NCBI GenBank assembly: GCA_937775295.1
Contig: CALKBZ010000006.1
Coordinates: 93,101 to 157,100 of the forward strand
DNA: 64,000 nt
From: an uncultured Opitutales bacterium
GTDB lineage: Bacteria; Verrucomicrobiota; Verrucomicrobiia; Opitutales; Coraliomargaritaceae
Direction: 5' to 3'
Shown here: positions 50,057 through 60,844 of the stretch, piece after piece
How positions within the stretch are numbered: the first letter of the stretch is position 1
How the letters are laid out: every line of letters begins with the position of its first letter
Program-made: the position numbers and the translations under genes
The notes under the pieces: model-generated
Databases searched by the model: none
What the model was told of the DNA's origin: nothing
What the model saw: only the letters and a program-made list of their open reading frames with translations

Positions 50057-51538
50057 CTAGCGACTAATTAAATCGTGGATCGTGAGTGTGGCCTTGGGGC
50101 AGCCCTTCAAACTGATGATTTCTTCTAAATAGATGTCCAGTTCAGGTGTGTGCTGAACGACCAGTTCGGCACCGTCATTGTTCCCGTAAGATTGGAATGT
50201 CTGCTTAAACGCACCGAGCGTAATAAATTCTAGCGGGTGCCCCGGTTGGTAGGCATGGTCGCGTTCGTCTTCAATTGATTTGATGACGATTGCGTTGAGG
50301 TAGCCGAGTTCGCACAGACGATTGATACTTGAATTTAATATGTGGCTGGGCACCCGAAGCTGTTTGTGGAGTTCGCTAGCACGCGAAGGGGAGGCGCCGG
50401 CCTGAAAGCGCTTGCCGACGAGAATCAGCACCGCCAGTGAAATGATCTCTTGAGTGTGTTCACTAGTTTTTTGCCAGGCATTCTCATTTGTCAGATAATC
50501 GGCGTTTTGCACTGCGTAGGTTACCTGACCTCCAAATAAAATGAGTAACCAAAAGACGTAGAGCCCAAGCATGAGCACGACGATGATGCCGACTGATCCA
50601 TATAAGCTGCGGGTGTCGACTACACGCTGCACATATAAAAATGAGAGCATATTATACAGTTGTAGCAATATGACGACTAGGGTTGCTCCGGTGAAGGCCG
50701 CCTTCCAATTAACTTGTGTATTGGGGATAAAACGGAAGAAGACTGCCAGCAGTATAGTGATTAGAATAAAAGCAATGATGGGGCTCAAGATCAGGGCAAG
50801 GGATAGAAATTCGCCGCCGAAGGGCAAATGCTCCATTAATTGTGCGATCTTTGTGACCGTGACTAAGGTCAGCGCTGCCGCGCCCATGACTGCTCCGAGG
50901 CTGATAAAAGTCCAATATACTACGATGCGCTCGCCGAGTTTTCGGCCTTGATCGACGCCCCAGAGTGAGTTGAACGAGGCTTCAATCGAGGAGAGTACTT
51001 GGATGCCGATCACAAACAACATGAGCGAGCCGACGACGCCGACGGTGCCGGACTGTGCCGCTGCGATAAAGCTATTGATCATCTCGGTAATTTCAGGGGC
51101 TAACTCAGCGTTATCGATATTATCATCGTTGGTATCGATTGAGAGTTGAGGTGCAGCGTAGGAGATCGCAGTTTCGATCCATTCCACCGCACGATTTTCG
51201 GCGGGTGATTCGCCATTAGTCGGATTTGCTGGAGATTGGTCGATTACGAAGCTCGAGACCATAATACCCAGTGCAATGAGCGGGCCAATGCCGATCAGCG
51301 AATAGAAGGTTAACGCAGCCGATTGCACTGGTAGTTTATTCCTCCGGAGCCCTTGAAATGTGAGTGTGAGGACGCGCAGTAAGAGATAGAAGCGAGCGCG
51401 CGCTGTTTTACGGCCGAGGTGCTCTAGCTGCCAAATGTCTTTGTCCAGCAGGTCGCGGGTACGCGACAATTGCTTGCGCATGCGCACTGACCAGTTGGCC
51501 TCTGTTTGCAGAGGCGCGGTGTGTTCTTTACGAGTCAA
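50057..51538 (-). CDS. YihY/BrkB family membrane protein with C-terminal winged helix
   Basis: 493 residues. Six hydrophobic segments typical of the YihY/BrkB (formerly RNase BN-like) family: AALTFYSLIGIGPLIALGIM, VGVVGSLMLFVIGIQVLSSI, WTFISLGAVMGAAALTLV, LALILSPIIAFILITILLAV and VGIIVVLMLGLYVFWLLILF. The C-terminal 100 residues (ASPSRASELHKQLRVPSHIL, LNSSINRLCELGYLNAIV) read as a winged helix-turn-helix. Function in the family is not settled; no RNase activity is claimed. Upstream is the GYF-domain gene on the same strand, 18 bases away. Confidence 0.85.
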   Translation of the reverse strand: MTRKEHTAPLQTEANWSVRMRKQLSRTRDLLDKDIWQLEHLGRKTARARFYLLLRVLTLTFQGLRRNKLPVQSAALTFYSLIGIGPLIALGIMVSSFVIDQSPANPTNGESPAENRAVEWIETAISYAAPQLSIDTNDDNIDNAELAPEITEMINSFIAAAQSGTVGVVGSLMLFVIGIQVLSSIEASFNSLWGVDQGRKLGERIVVYWTFISLGAVMGAAALTLVTVTKIAQLMEHLPFGGEFLSLALILSPIIAFILITILLAVFFRFIPNTQVNWKAAFTGATLVVILLQLYNMLSFLYVQRVVDTRSLYGSVGIIVVLMLGLYVFWLLILFGGQVTYAVQNADYLTNENAWQKTSEHTQEIISLAVLILVGKRFQAGASPSRASELHKQLRVPSHILNSSINRLCELGYLNAIVIKSIEDERDHAYQPGHPLEFITLGAFKQTFQSYGNNDGAELVVQHTPELDIYLEEIISLKGCPKATLTIHDLISR

Positions 51539-51556
51539 AATAATTAGCTTCGAGTG

Positions 51557-52165
51557 TTATCCAGAAGGTATTAGCTTGTAATACATGCTATCAAAAAATC
51601 CGACGAAGTGGTCGAGGATTGCTAAGTAGGCTAGGGTTGCGTTGCCGCCGATGCCGAGTGTCATCGCCACGAGCATGGTCGAGAGGTTCTGTGCGATGGT
51701 AGCGAAAAAAATCCCCAAACCAGCCGCTGCGGAGGCGATTAAGATGATTGGGTCGCCGAGTGCCCAGCCGACATAAATGCCAAAGCCCAGGGTGAGCATC
51801 GCGCGGCTACGTAGCAGTGGGTAGATCTCAGTGACCGAGAGGAACAAGAGCGCTGCCATGATGAAATCAAAAAGTCCGACAATTATGAATGGGTAGTTGA
51901 AGATCGTGCTGATTTTTTCTGCTGAGATGGCTTCGTTAATAGCCGAGAAGTGCGGTGCGAGCAGGAAGACGGCCGAAAGCATCATCATCAGGCCGATGCT
52001 GCTGTTCGAGAGTACTGCGGCTTTTTGAAGGCTCTTTTCTTTCTTTTTTAAGTAGCGCGTGTTCTCTGTGATTTGGCCCGCTTCAGCTAAGGTCGAGAGA
52101 GGTGACGCATCAAAGGAGCCACGGGATTCTTCGCGGTCGGGAGTGCGGATGTAGTAGTCTGCCAT
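51557..52165 (-). CDS. membrane protein with an N-terminal GYF_2-like domain
   Basis: 202 residues from the ATG at 52165, chosen because MADYYIRTPDREESRGSFD is the start of a GYF_2-type module (YYIR ... G-x-F-D ... L ... AGQIT, residues 3-33). Then a basic linker (YLKKKEKSLQKAAVL) and four to five membrane helices (SSIGLMMMLSAVFLLAP, YPFIIVGLFDFIMAALLFL, AMLTLGFGIYVGWALG, IILIASAAAGLGIFFATIA). GYF_2 modules bind proline-rich or other peptides. It is in a cotranscribed pair with the YihY-like gene. Confidence 0.75.
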   Translation of the reverse strand: MADYYIRTPDREESRGSFDASPLSTLAEAGQITENTRYLKKKEKSLQKAAVLSNSSIGLMMMLSAVFLLAPHFSAINEAISAEKISTIFNYPFIIVGLFDFIMAALLFLSVTEIYPLLRSRAMLTLGFGIYVGWALGDPIILIASAAAGLGIFFATIAQNLSTMLVAMTLGIGGNATLAYLAILDHFVGFFDSMYYKLIPSG

Positions 52166-52325
52166 GATTTGAAGTGGTGCGACTTTGTTGCTGAGTCTAG
52201 CTCTGCAATCTTGGAATGGCCTATAAATAGTCATTCAAACGGCTCTCCAGCAAGCGAAAATAAATGATTCTGGTATGCTGCTGATCTTCGGATAACGTGA
52301 AATTAAAGAAGGCTCATCGCCATTT

Positions 52326-52694
52326 CTAGTCGGATGCTTCCTTATGTGGGCCTGCAGGAGCAACCTGGAGTGTGGGCGACTCGTGCAATTGATCCTGTGT
52401 TGCTGCAGAGGAGGGCGATTCGCTCGCAGCTTCAGCTGCGAGGTCTTTGGGGATTTGTAGCCATTGCCCTAGAAGATAGCAGAACTCAGGGGTGATCGTG
52501 ACGCTTGTGGACACTGATAGGAACAAAACTGGACCATCTTAGCGAGATCAGCACCCTTAACGTCGAGACGTTCACCAAGTTTAGAGCTGCCATCAGTTTT
52601 TTGACCGAAGTCGTAGCTGTATTTGACTGTTCTCGTCACTTTGCGCTGGGCTGCTTTTTTTTTGACTTTTAAACTTTTTCAGCTGGCATGAAAA
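52326..52694 (-). pseudogene. ppdK: 5' fragment of a pyruvate phosphate dikinase gene
   Basis: In one reverse frame (about 52690-52530) the text VKYSYDFGQKTDGSS and KLGERLDVKGADLAKMVQF matches the PPDK opening (YxFG ... K-x-L-L-G-G-K-G-A-x-L-A-E-M). The signal then moves to another frame (52526-52326): SVSTSVTITPEFCYLL and WLQIPKDLAAEA match the next PPDK stretch (PVPPGFTIxTExC ... PKDL). So a frameshift sits near 52530, and after about 110 codons homology ends with a stop; the remaining 2.5 kb of the gene is gone. The start codon region (MPAEKV) is also out of phase. Confidence 0.7.
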
Positions 52695-52898
52695 CGACTT
52701 AAGTGCGTTCGATTTAGGTGCTGAGGCACAGCGCTTTAAATTTTTTTCAGTAAGCATAAATAGTTTGACGAATGAATTTCGCGATTCCTTTAGACGAATT
52801 AGAAGACCTGTAGCCGGTTTTATTGAATAATTTATTTATTTGGCGCATTTTCAGTGTTGCGGTTACACTGTGATTTTATTCAAAAGTTTGTCATATTT

Positions 52899-53759
52899 AT
52901 GACGGAATACCCAAACAGTGACGAAGACGATTTTTCAAACAGTGACGAGGGTGAGTTTGATTGGGATGATGAGTTGCCGGCAGATCCGGAAGAGAATGGA
53001 ATGTCCTTCTTGGAGCATCTGGAGGATTTCCGTTGGACGGTTGGCCGTAGTATTTTAGCGTTCCTCCTCGGTGTTTTGATTGTTGGCTGCCTAATGCCGC
53101 ATGTCGGTGCATATCTACAGATGCCTTTAATTAAGGCTTATGGCTCGGCGGAGTTGGTCGGAGAGAAGTTAATTACTTACAAGCCGATGGGTGTCTTTTC
53201 GGTTTTTATTCAGATTGCGTTGTTGGGGGGCTTAGTACTTTCGATGCCTTTTGTTCTGTATTTTATGGCATGCTTCATCGCTCCGGGGCTGACGGATCGA
53301 GAGCGCAAAGTGGTGCGTCCTGCTTGTTTCGCTGCATTTGTTTTATTCCTTTCAGGGGTCGCAGTCGCATTTTATGCGATTCTACCGCTCACGTTGGCTT
53401 TCTCGGTTAAGTTCAACCAAGTGATGGGCTTTCAGGTGCTGTTGGCCGCGTCGGAATATTACAACATGGTCGTCTGGTTCTCCTTGGCGACGGGCGCGAT
53501 CTTTCAGTTTCCGCTTATTATAGTAATCTTAATCTTCATTCAAGTGTTAGCGGTTAAGCAGCTGAGGGCGATTCGTCGGGCGGTTTTTGTCGGGACGATG
53601 ATCTTTGCGGCGCTGCTAACTCCTGGCGGTGACTTTCTATCTCTGCCGTTGACGACGGGGATTCTATATGGGCTTTACGAGCTGGCTATCTTAGTCGGTT
53701 CGCGTATTGAGAAGAAGCGTACTGCTGCTGAATTAGCAGAGCTTGAGGCCCAGGAATAA
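52899..53759 (+). CDS. tatC: Sec-independent protein translocase TatC
   Basis: Six-helix core of the twin-arginine translocase, which exports folded proteins. 286 residues from the ATG at 52899. An acidic N-terminal extension ([20 protein letters not shown]) precedes the canonical [15 protein letters not shown], which carries the twin-arginine-recognising glutamates. Then [52 protein letters not shown] and [20 protein letters not shown] (the family P-x-D segment). No tatA/tatB gene in the window. Confidence 0.95.
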   Translation: MTEYPNSDEDDFSNSDEGEFDWDDELPADPEENGMSFLEHLEDFRWTVGRSILAFLLGVLIVGCLMPHVGAYLQMPLIKAYGSAELVGEKLITYKPMGVFSVFIQIALLGGLVLSMPFVLYFMACFIAPGLTDRERKVVRPACFAAFVLFLSGVAVAFYAILPLTLAFSVKFNQVMGFQVLLAASEYYNMVVWFSLATGAIFQFPLIIVILIFIQVLAVKQLRAIRRAVFVGTMIFAALLTPGGDFLSLPLTTGILYGLYELAILVGSRIEKKRTAAELAELEAQE

Positions 53760-54010
53760 TCGCTGTCCCGAATTATCGAGGAGTGATTCGTTCCGTGGGA
53801 CCGGGTGGCCTCTGGTCTGAAATGGCCAGGGTCGCTCTACGTGGCCTGCCGCAACTGCTTAGTTTAGTGGCAATGCGGCCGACGCTGAGGTCGTCCCTCC
53901 CAGTTATTCGATTCGTAATGCTCGCCCCTGGGCACGAGGTCTGCGGGTCTCACCTCTGGCCGAGTCTCAACCAGTTTCTTTCTCTGTATCACCGAACAGC
54001 TAAGGCACAA
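53760..54010. other. intergenic stretch with a repeat-like fragment
   Basis: No gene. GTGGCCTCTGGTCTG and GAAATGGCCAGGG form a weak inverted element and TAGTGGCAATGCGGCCGAC near 53868 shares 16 bases with 25451, suggesting an eroded intergenic repeat. The 92-codon forward frame here is not protein-like. Confidence 0.4.
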
Positions 54011-54046
54011 AAAAGGCCGCATCCTGAATGCAGGATGCGGCTTTTT
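54011..54046. terminator. bidirectional terminator between tatC and a small membrane protein gene
   Basis: GCCGCATCCTG (54016-54026) and CAGGATGCGGC (54031-54041) form a perfect 11-base stem with loop AATG; A-run on the left and T-run on the right let it end transcription from both converging genes. Confidence 0.88.
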
Positions 54047-54069
54047 CTAGAAATTAACTAAAGTTTAAT

Positions 54070-54318
54070 CTACTGAGCTTCTTTGTTGCGCTTACGCTGA
54101 TCGACTAGGACGAGCATGAACATGTGGCATGCAAACCAAAAGGTCGTACTGATCGGGATCGCAGTGAAGCAAGCTTGTAGCTGCGCAATTGTCGGGTCAG
54201 TCGAAAAAGTGAATGGACGCAACAAAAACGACATTAGGATGAAGACTCCAAGTGTAAGAATTGCCCCAAGAGCGATGTGGCTTTTGGTGAGTAGTTTCTG
54301 GTAGGGTGCTATTTCCAT
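54070..54318 (-). CDS. small membrane protein
   Basis: 82 residues with two membrane helices (IALGAILTLGVFILMSFLL and IPISTTFWFACHMFMLVLV) and a charged C-terminal tail (DQRKRNKEAQ). Upstream of secG on the other strand. Protein-like composition and a terminator just past its stop support it. Family not recognised. Confidence 0.7.
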   Translation of the reverse strand: MEIAPYQKLLTKSHIALGAILTLGVFILMSFLLRPFTFSTDPTIAQLQACFTAIPISTTFWFACHMFMLVLVDQRKRNKEAQ

Positions 54319-54504
54319 TTATGCACATCAGAAAATGCAGTCATGAGCGACTGTCAAAGCGAAATTCATCAATTATTTAAGGAAACGCTATTAAATCCGG
54401 TGTCTTTTTATGAGGTTAGGGCCGTTTCTGTTGAATTTATCGCTTGAACTCGGGTGCGCACTGCGCAATTTAGCGACTTTCCTAATTTCCATCCGCGATA
54501 TTTT

Positions 54505-54915
54505 ATGAGCGCCTTATTCATCAGCCTTCTCACTCTAGTTCTTATTCTTATTTCTGCTTTCGTCATCCTGCTGGTCTTGATGCAACGCACTAGCCAAAGC
54601 GGAGGTATGGGAGCGGCGCTTGGAGGCGGTGCGGCTGAGTCGGCATTTGGTTCGGATACGAGTAGCATACTAACCAAGGGTACCATTTATGGTATTATTG
54701 CTTTCTTCATAGTAGCATTAGTCTTGTTCCTTATATATCAATCTGAGGCGTCCAATCATACGCAGATCGTCAGTGCGGGTGAGTTAATTAGCGCTGAAGA
54801 GGTGGCCCCTGCGGCTGTGCCTGTTGTTGGAGGCACCGCGGGGACAATTGAAGTGGTTGCTCCAGTTTTTGACGCAGAAGCGTCAACGACTGAGACTGTG
54901 CCAACTTCAAATTAA
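54505..54915 (+). CDS. secG: preprotein translocase subunit SecG
   Basis: Accessory membrane subunit of SecYEG. 136 residues from the ATG at 54505; the frame upstream has no homology. Seen: the first helix [21 protein letters not shown], the family [20 protein letters not shown] loop with SAFGS, and the second helix [17 protein letters not shown] 45-residue acidic/alanine tail ([13 protein letters not shown]) extends it past the usual 75-110. The stop overlaps the next ATG by one base. Confidence 0.9.
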   Translation: MSALFISLLTLVLILISAFVILLVLMQRTSQSGGMGAALGGGAAESAFGSDTSSILTKGTIYGIIAFFIVALVLFLIYQSEASNHTQIVSAGELISAEEVAPAAVPVVGGTAGTIEVVAPVFDAEASTTETVPTSN

Positions 54916-55850
54916 TGCATTCAATAAAGACACCTACATTTTCCTTTAGACTAAGGTCAGCTGTTCTCGGTTTTACCGCAGCTGGCCTTTTCTATGTCTG
55001 GTTACCTAGTCTCTCTAATGCCCAGCGAGCTGGAGATAGTGGTCCACGGCCTTCGATTATGGAGAAGATTGATGCAGAGGAGGGAGCGAAGCGCATCGCG
55101 TCTTTTAGGGCGCAGCGCTTGAATGGTGATTACTGTTTAAAGTTTCAATTGGAGCATAAACCTAAGAGGAGCAGTCGAACTGTCCGATATAATGGTGTCA
55201 TGTTTGGTTCGTGGAATGAGCGTGGGCCTGTTAGCCGGTTTCAATTATATCCGGAGCGGGTAAGGCGAGGCAAACTTGTTGAGGTCCCTCCGATTGAGTT
55301 AATCGTGCAAAACGGGGTCACGCCTGAAGTATGGATTCGCCATGACGCCGCCGAACCATTTACACGCATTAAAGATGGGGCCTTGTTTGAGCCAATCTTT
55401 GATGGTGTTATTTACACCCCCTTTGATTTGCAAATGCCATTCATTTATTGGGATGACTATGAATATGAGGGGCCCGCGAATGTCTTGAGTCGTATCGGCC
55501 AGCGTTTTCTCATGAAGCCACCTGAAGGTTCATTGTCTGCTCGGCATGGAATCTCAGGCGTGCGGATTGCTTTAGACGATATGTATGATGGGTTACTTGA
55601 ATTTGAAGTCTTTGGTGTGGATGGCGAGCCACGTTCCGAGTTCACGCTGCGGAGCTTTCAGAAAGTACAGGGGCAGTATATCCCGAAGGAAACTGTATTG
55701 TCCAAAGTCGACGGCGGTAACGTTCAAGACTCCACTGGTTTTAGGGTAAAGGAGGCGAGCGTTGGTTTGATTTTTGACGCAGCGGTTTTTAGTCCCGACA
55801 GTGGCGTGGATGCTCCTGAGATTTCTGTGGAACTTTTTAATGTTTTGTAA
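54915..55850 (+). CDS. exported LolA-like (outer-membrane lipoprotein-sorting type) hypothetical protein
   Basis: 311 residues with a signal peptide (SAVLGFTAAGLFYVWLPSLSNA). The body looks beta-rich with a pattern like the LolA_like/uncharacterised TP0789 fold: LNGDYCLKFQLEHKP, VRYNGVMFGSW, FQLYPERVRRG, EVWIRHDAAEPF, LQMPFIYWDDYEYEGP, RFLMKPPEGS. No catalytic motif. It starts on the last base of secG, so the two are coupled; a link to envelope transport is inference. Confidence 0.6.
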   Translation: MHSIKTPTFSFRLRSAVLGFTAAGLFYVWLPSLSNAQRAGDSGPRPSIMEKIDAEEGAKRIASFRAQRLNGDYCLKFQLEHKPKRSSRTVRYNGVMFGSWNERGPVSRFQLYPERVRRGKLVEVPPIELIVQNGVTPEVWIRHDAAEPFTRIKDGALFEPIFDGVIYTPFDLQMPFIYWDDYEYEGPANVLSRIGQRFLMKPPEGSLSARHGISGVRIALDDMYDGLLEFEVFGVDGEPRSEFTLRSFQKVQGQYIPKETVLSKVDGGNVQDSTGFRVKEASVGLIFDAAVFSPDSGVDAPEISVELFNVL

Positions 55851-55954
55851 GTTTATTGCGGCTATTTTTTTGCGGGGATATTTGTATAAATCTATTGTAT
55901 TGACATAGTTGCTACACTTTGCATCTTCGCATCCGTGTCAGATGCGACGTAATT

Positions 55955-57004
55955 ATGAGTAGCGAAACTACCAGCCCCTTAACTTTCGATCTTCAACAAG
56001 AACTGCTTGATAAGCTCAAGCAGTTACAAAAAAAAGTTGGTGCACGCTCACTTAGCGAAATTGTTCGCTATGCAGTGAGTGTTTTTGATTCTTCAGACAT
56101 TGATTTAAAAGCATCCGTTCACCGTCAAATCTCTGTGCGTTTATCTTTAGAACTTCGTCAGCGACTTACTCGTTTAAGTCAGCAGAAGAAGGTAAGTGTT
56201 GGAGAACTGTTGCGAGCAGCGCTTGAGTCTCTACCAGCCGAATTATCGGATTTTAACCCCAAACAAACTATGCCTAAGAAGAAAAAAACTACTAAGAAAG
56301 CGACCAAAAAAATCGCTAAAAAAGCTCCAGCTCCAAAGGCTGTTAATAAAAAGGTAGCGATTAAGAAAGCTACAAAAAAGACAGTCCTTAAAAAAGCAGC
56401 GCCAAAGAAAAAAGCTGTAAAGAAGGCAGTCAAAACAGCGGTACCCAAAAAAGTAGCGCCTAAAAAAGTCGTGAAGAAAAAAGCCGTTAAAAAAGTAGCG
56501 CCTAAAAAAGTCGTGAAGAAAAAAGCCGTTAAAAAAGTAGCGCCTAAAAAAGTCGTGAAGAAAAAAGCCGTTAAAAAAGTAGCGCCTAAAAAAGTCGTGA
56601 AGAAAAAAGCCGTTAAAAAAGTAGCGCCTAAGAAAGTCGTGACGAAAAAGGCCGTTAAAAAAGTAGCGCCTAAGAAAGTCGTGACGAAAAAGGCCGTTAA
56701 AAAAGTAGCGCCTAAGAAAGTCGTGACGAAAAAGGCCGTTAAAAAAGTAGCGCCTAAGAAAGTCGTGACGAAAAAGGCCGTTAAAAAAGTAGCGCCTAAG
56801 AAAGTCGTGACGAAAAAGACCGTTAAAAAAGTAGCGCCTAAGAAAGTCGTGACGAAAAAGGCCGTTAAAAAAGTAGCGCCTAAAAAAGTTGTGACGAAAA
56901 AGGCCGTTAAAAAAGCGGCGCCTAAAAAAGTTGTGAAAAAGAAAGTCGTTAAAAAAGCGGCTGCTAAGAATAAAGCTGCCAAGAAAAAGGCGAACAAGAA
57001 GTAA
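55955..57004 (+). CDS. ribbon-helix-helix protein with histone H1-like repeat tail
   Basis: 349 residues from the ATG at 55955. Residues 8-45 (PLTFDLQQELLDKLKQLQKK, SLSEIVRYAVSVF) and 56-95 (RQISVRLSLELRQRLTRLSQ, SVGELLRAALESL) look like two ribbon-helix-helix DNA-binding modules in tandem. From about 105 on, the chain is lysine/alanine/valine/proline repeats: twelve 14-residue units of the type KKVAPKKVVKKKAV, like the C-terminal domain of histone H1 and AlgP/Hc1-like bacterial proteins. Probably a nucleoid-associated protein that binds DNA and compacts it. Followed by a terminator. Confidence 0.85.
   Translation: MSSETTSPLTFDLQQELLDKLKQLQKKVGARSLSEIVRYAVSVFDSSDIDLKASVHRQISVRLSLELRQRLTRLSQQKKVSVGELLRAALESLPAELSDFNPKQTMPKKKKTTKKATKKIAKKAPAPKAVNKKVAIKKATKKTVLKKAAPKKKAVKKAVKTAVPKKVAPKKVVKKKAVKKVAPKKVVKKKAVKKVAPKKVVKKKAVKKVAPKKVVKKKAVKKVAPKKVVTKKAVKKVAPKKVVTKKAVKKVAPKKVVTKKAVKKVAPKKVVTKKAVKKVAPKKVVTKKTVKKVAPKKVVTKKAVKKVAPKKVVTKKAVKKAAPKKVVKKKVVKKAAAKNKAAKKKANKK
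56453..56956 (+). repeat. 42-base tandem repeat inside the H1-like tail
   Basis: Twelve in-frame units of 42 bases, each starting GTAGCGCC (the twelfth GCGGCGCC). The first four units share GTCGTGAAGAAAAAAGCC; units 5-10 share GTCGTGACGAAAAAGG (lysine to threonine), and the last two are variants. Shows stepwise expansion. Confidence 0.95.
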
Positions 57005-57064
57005 TCGCGTTTTTCCTAGAATATTAGGCTAGGCTTGCATTTGCTTAGGCAGAGGTTTTGATTC

Positions 57065-57116
57065 TGCGCTCTCGATACGTTGCTACACGAGCAAACGTGC
57101 CGAGAGCGCATTTTTT
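57065..57116 (+). terminator. strong hairpin-T-run ending three bases before aspC
   Basis: TGCGCTCTCG (57065-57074) pairs with CGAGAGCGCA (57101-57110); inside, ACGTTGCT pairs with AGCAAACGT with one bulge. Six T follow (57111-57116), then GTC and the aspC ATG at 57120. It serves as terminator for the H1-like gene but also occupies the aspC leader. Confidence 0.85.
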
Positions 57117-57119
57117 GTC

Positions 57120-58310
57120 ATGACTAACCAAGCAAAACTATCCTCCTGGGCCAGCAACATCGCTCCATCACCAACGCTGGCTGTTGATTCTAAAGCAAAA
57201 GAGCTCAAAGCAGCTGGCGAAGACGTCTGCGGCTTTGGTGCTGGTGAACCGGATTTCGATACTCCAGAATTTATTAAGGAAGCCTGTATTCAGGCGATCC
57301 GCGAAGGAAAGACGAAATATGCGCCTGCTCCAGGCATCCCCGCGCTGCGCGAGGCCCTGGCCGCGCATTATCGTAACAACAACGGCGTCGAAGGTGTCAC
57401 AGCGGCTCAAATCGTCGTCAGCCCCGGCGGTAAGTATTCCTGCTACCTGGCGATTCTCGCCGTGGTCAGCCCTGGCGACGAAGTCATCATCCCTGCGCCG
57501 TATTGGGTAAGCTACCCTGAAATGGTTAAACTCGCTGGTGGTGTGCCGAAGACGGTATTCGCCGGTATGGAGAGTGGCTTTAAGATTACACCGGAGCAAT
57601 TGCGCGCGGCCATTACGCCGAGAACTCGCATGGTGATCATTAACAGCCCGTCCAACCCGACTGGTGCGATCTATTCACCAGAAGAGCTTAAAGCGCTCAC
57701 AGAGGTAGCGGTTGAAGCAGGCATTTACATAATGTCCGACGAGATCTACGAGTATCTCCTATATGATGGTGTAAAGCATGTCAGCCCAGCATCCTTCTCT
57801 AAGCAAGCTGCGGACCTAGTGATCACAGTCGCTGGCTTTAGTAAGACATTTTCAATGACAGGCTGGCGTCTCGGCACATTGATGGCTCCCTTGCACATTG
57901 CGAAGGCGGTCGCGAACCTGCAGAGCCAGACCAGCTCGAATGCCACCACGTTTGCACAATACGGTGCATTGGCTGCGATGCAGAACTGGGACAAGTCGAT
58001 GCAAGCGGTCAATGGCATGCTCGAAGTCTTTGATGCACGCCGTTTACGCCTTCTCGAAGGTTTGCGTGCAATTCCTGGCGTCGAGTGCGCGCGTGCTCAA
58101 GGTGCGTTCTATCTCTTCCCCAATATTTCGAAGCTCGGTTTAACTGACAGCGAATTTGCGGCACGTATTCTCGAAGAGGAGAAGGTGGCAGTGGTTCCTG
58201 GTAGTGCATTTGGAGCCGATGGCTACATCCGCCTCAGTTATGCGACTTCAGACGATGTCATCGATAAGGGCCTCGAACGCCTAGCCCGTTTCTGCGCGAA
58301 ACTGGGCTAA
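57120..58310 (+). CDS. aspC: aspartate aminotransferase
   Basis: Interconverts aspartate plus 2-oxoglutarate and oxaloacetate plus glutamate. 396 residues, subgroup I-gamma. Seen: [107 protein letters not shown] and the pyridoxal lysine in [15 protein letters not shown]. The start is right by homology, so its leader really is the terminator above. Confidence 0.95.
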   Translation: MTNQAKLSSWASNIAPSPTLAVDSKAKELKAAGEDVCGFGAGEPDFDTPEFIKEACIQAIREGKTKYAPAPGIPALREALAAHYRNNNGVEGVTAAQIVVSPGGKYSCYLAILAVVSPGDEVIIPAPYWVSYPEMVKLAGGVPKTVFAGMESGFKITPEQLRAAITPRTRMVIINSPSNPTGAIYSPEELKALTEVAVEAGIYIMSDEIYEYLLYDGVKHVSPASFSKQAADLVITVAGFSKTFSMTGWRLGTLMAPLHIAKAVANLQSQTSSNATTFAQYGALAAMQNWDKSMQAVNGMLEVFDARRLRLLEGLRAIPGVECARAQGAFYLFPNISKLGLTDSEFAARILEEEKVAVVPGSAFGADGYIRLSYATSDDVIDKGLERLARFCAKLG

Positions 58311-58312
58311 CG

Positions 58313-58340
58313 AAAGGCGGACGCGATTGTCCGCCTTTTT
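58313..58340 (+). terminator. terminator of aspC
   Basis: AAGGCGGAC and GTCCGCCTT pair around GCGATT, with a T-run directly after; begins 3 bases past the stop. Confidence 0.9.
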
Positions 58341-58369
58341 GTTGTCTGTCTTTCAGGCACATCTGTTAA

Positions 58370-60625
<2,256 letters not shown>

Positions 60626-60647
60626 GACTGCCACAACTTCAAATGCA

Positions 60648-60677
60648 AAGCCCCCATCGCAAGACGGGGGCTTTTTT
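60648..60677 (+). terminator. terminator of icd
   Basis: AGCCCCC and GGGGGCT pair around a ten-base loop, followed by six T, about 23 bases past the stop. Confidence 0.88.
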
Positions 60678-60781
60678 GTTGAAAGAATTGAGATACTCAA
60701 ATTTTTTTTGAACGTTGGGCGCTCAGGCACGTCTAAGCTTATATATAAACTTAGTATGTAGTAACTTTGTTTGTTGTTTGT

Positions 60782-60822
60782 TAAGAAGCGTCGTCCGATT
60801 GATCGGGTGGCGCTTTTTGTTT
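60782..60822 (+). terminator. second terminator-like hairpin between icd and the ROK gene
   Basis: AAGCG with TCCGAT pairs with ATCGGG and CGCTT, followed by TTTTTG. It lies just past the 3' end of the ROK gene, which reads the other way, so its role is unclear. Confidence 0.5.
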
Positions 60823-60844
60823 GGACATTACTGAGCGACCAAAG

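Noticed and set aside
53783..54061. 92-codon forward frame after tatC
   Set aside because: Runs through the bidirectional terminator and has no protein-like domain.
56453..56956. Regular repeats that could suggest a CRISPR array
   Set aside because: Units are contiguous 42-base in-frame coding repeats with no spacers.
56179..56997. Reverse-strand 272-codon frame rich in Phe/Thr/Leu
   Set aside because: Exact antisense of the lysine repeat of the H1-like gene; the repeat keeps all phases open. Not a gene.
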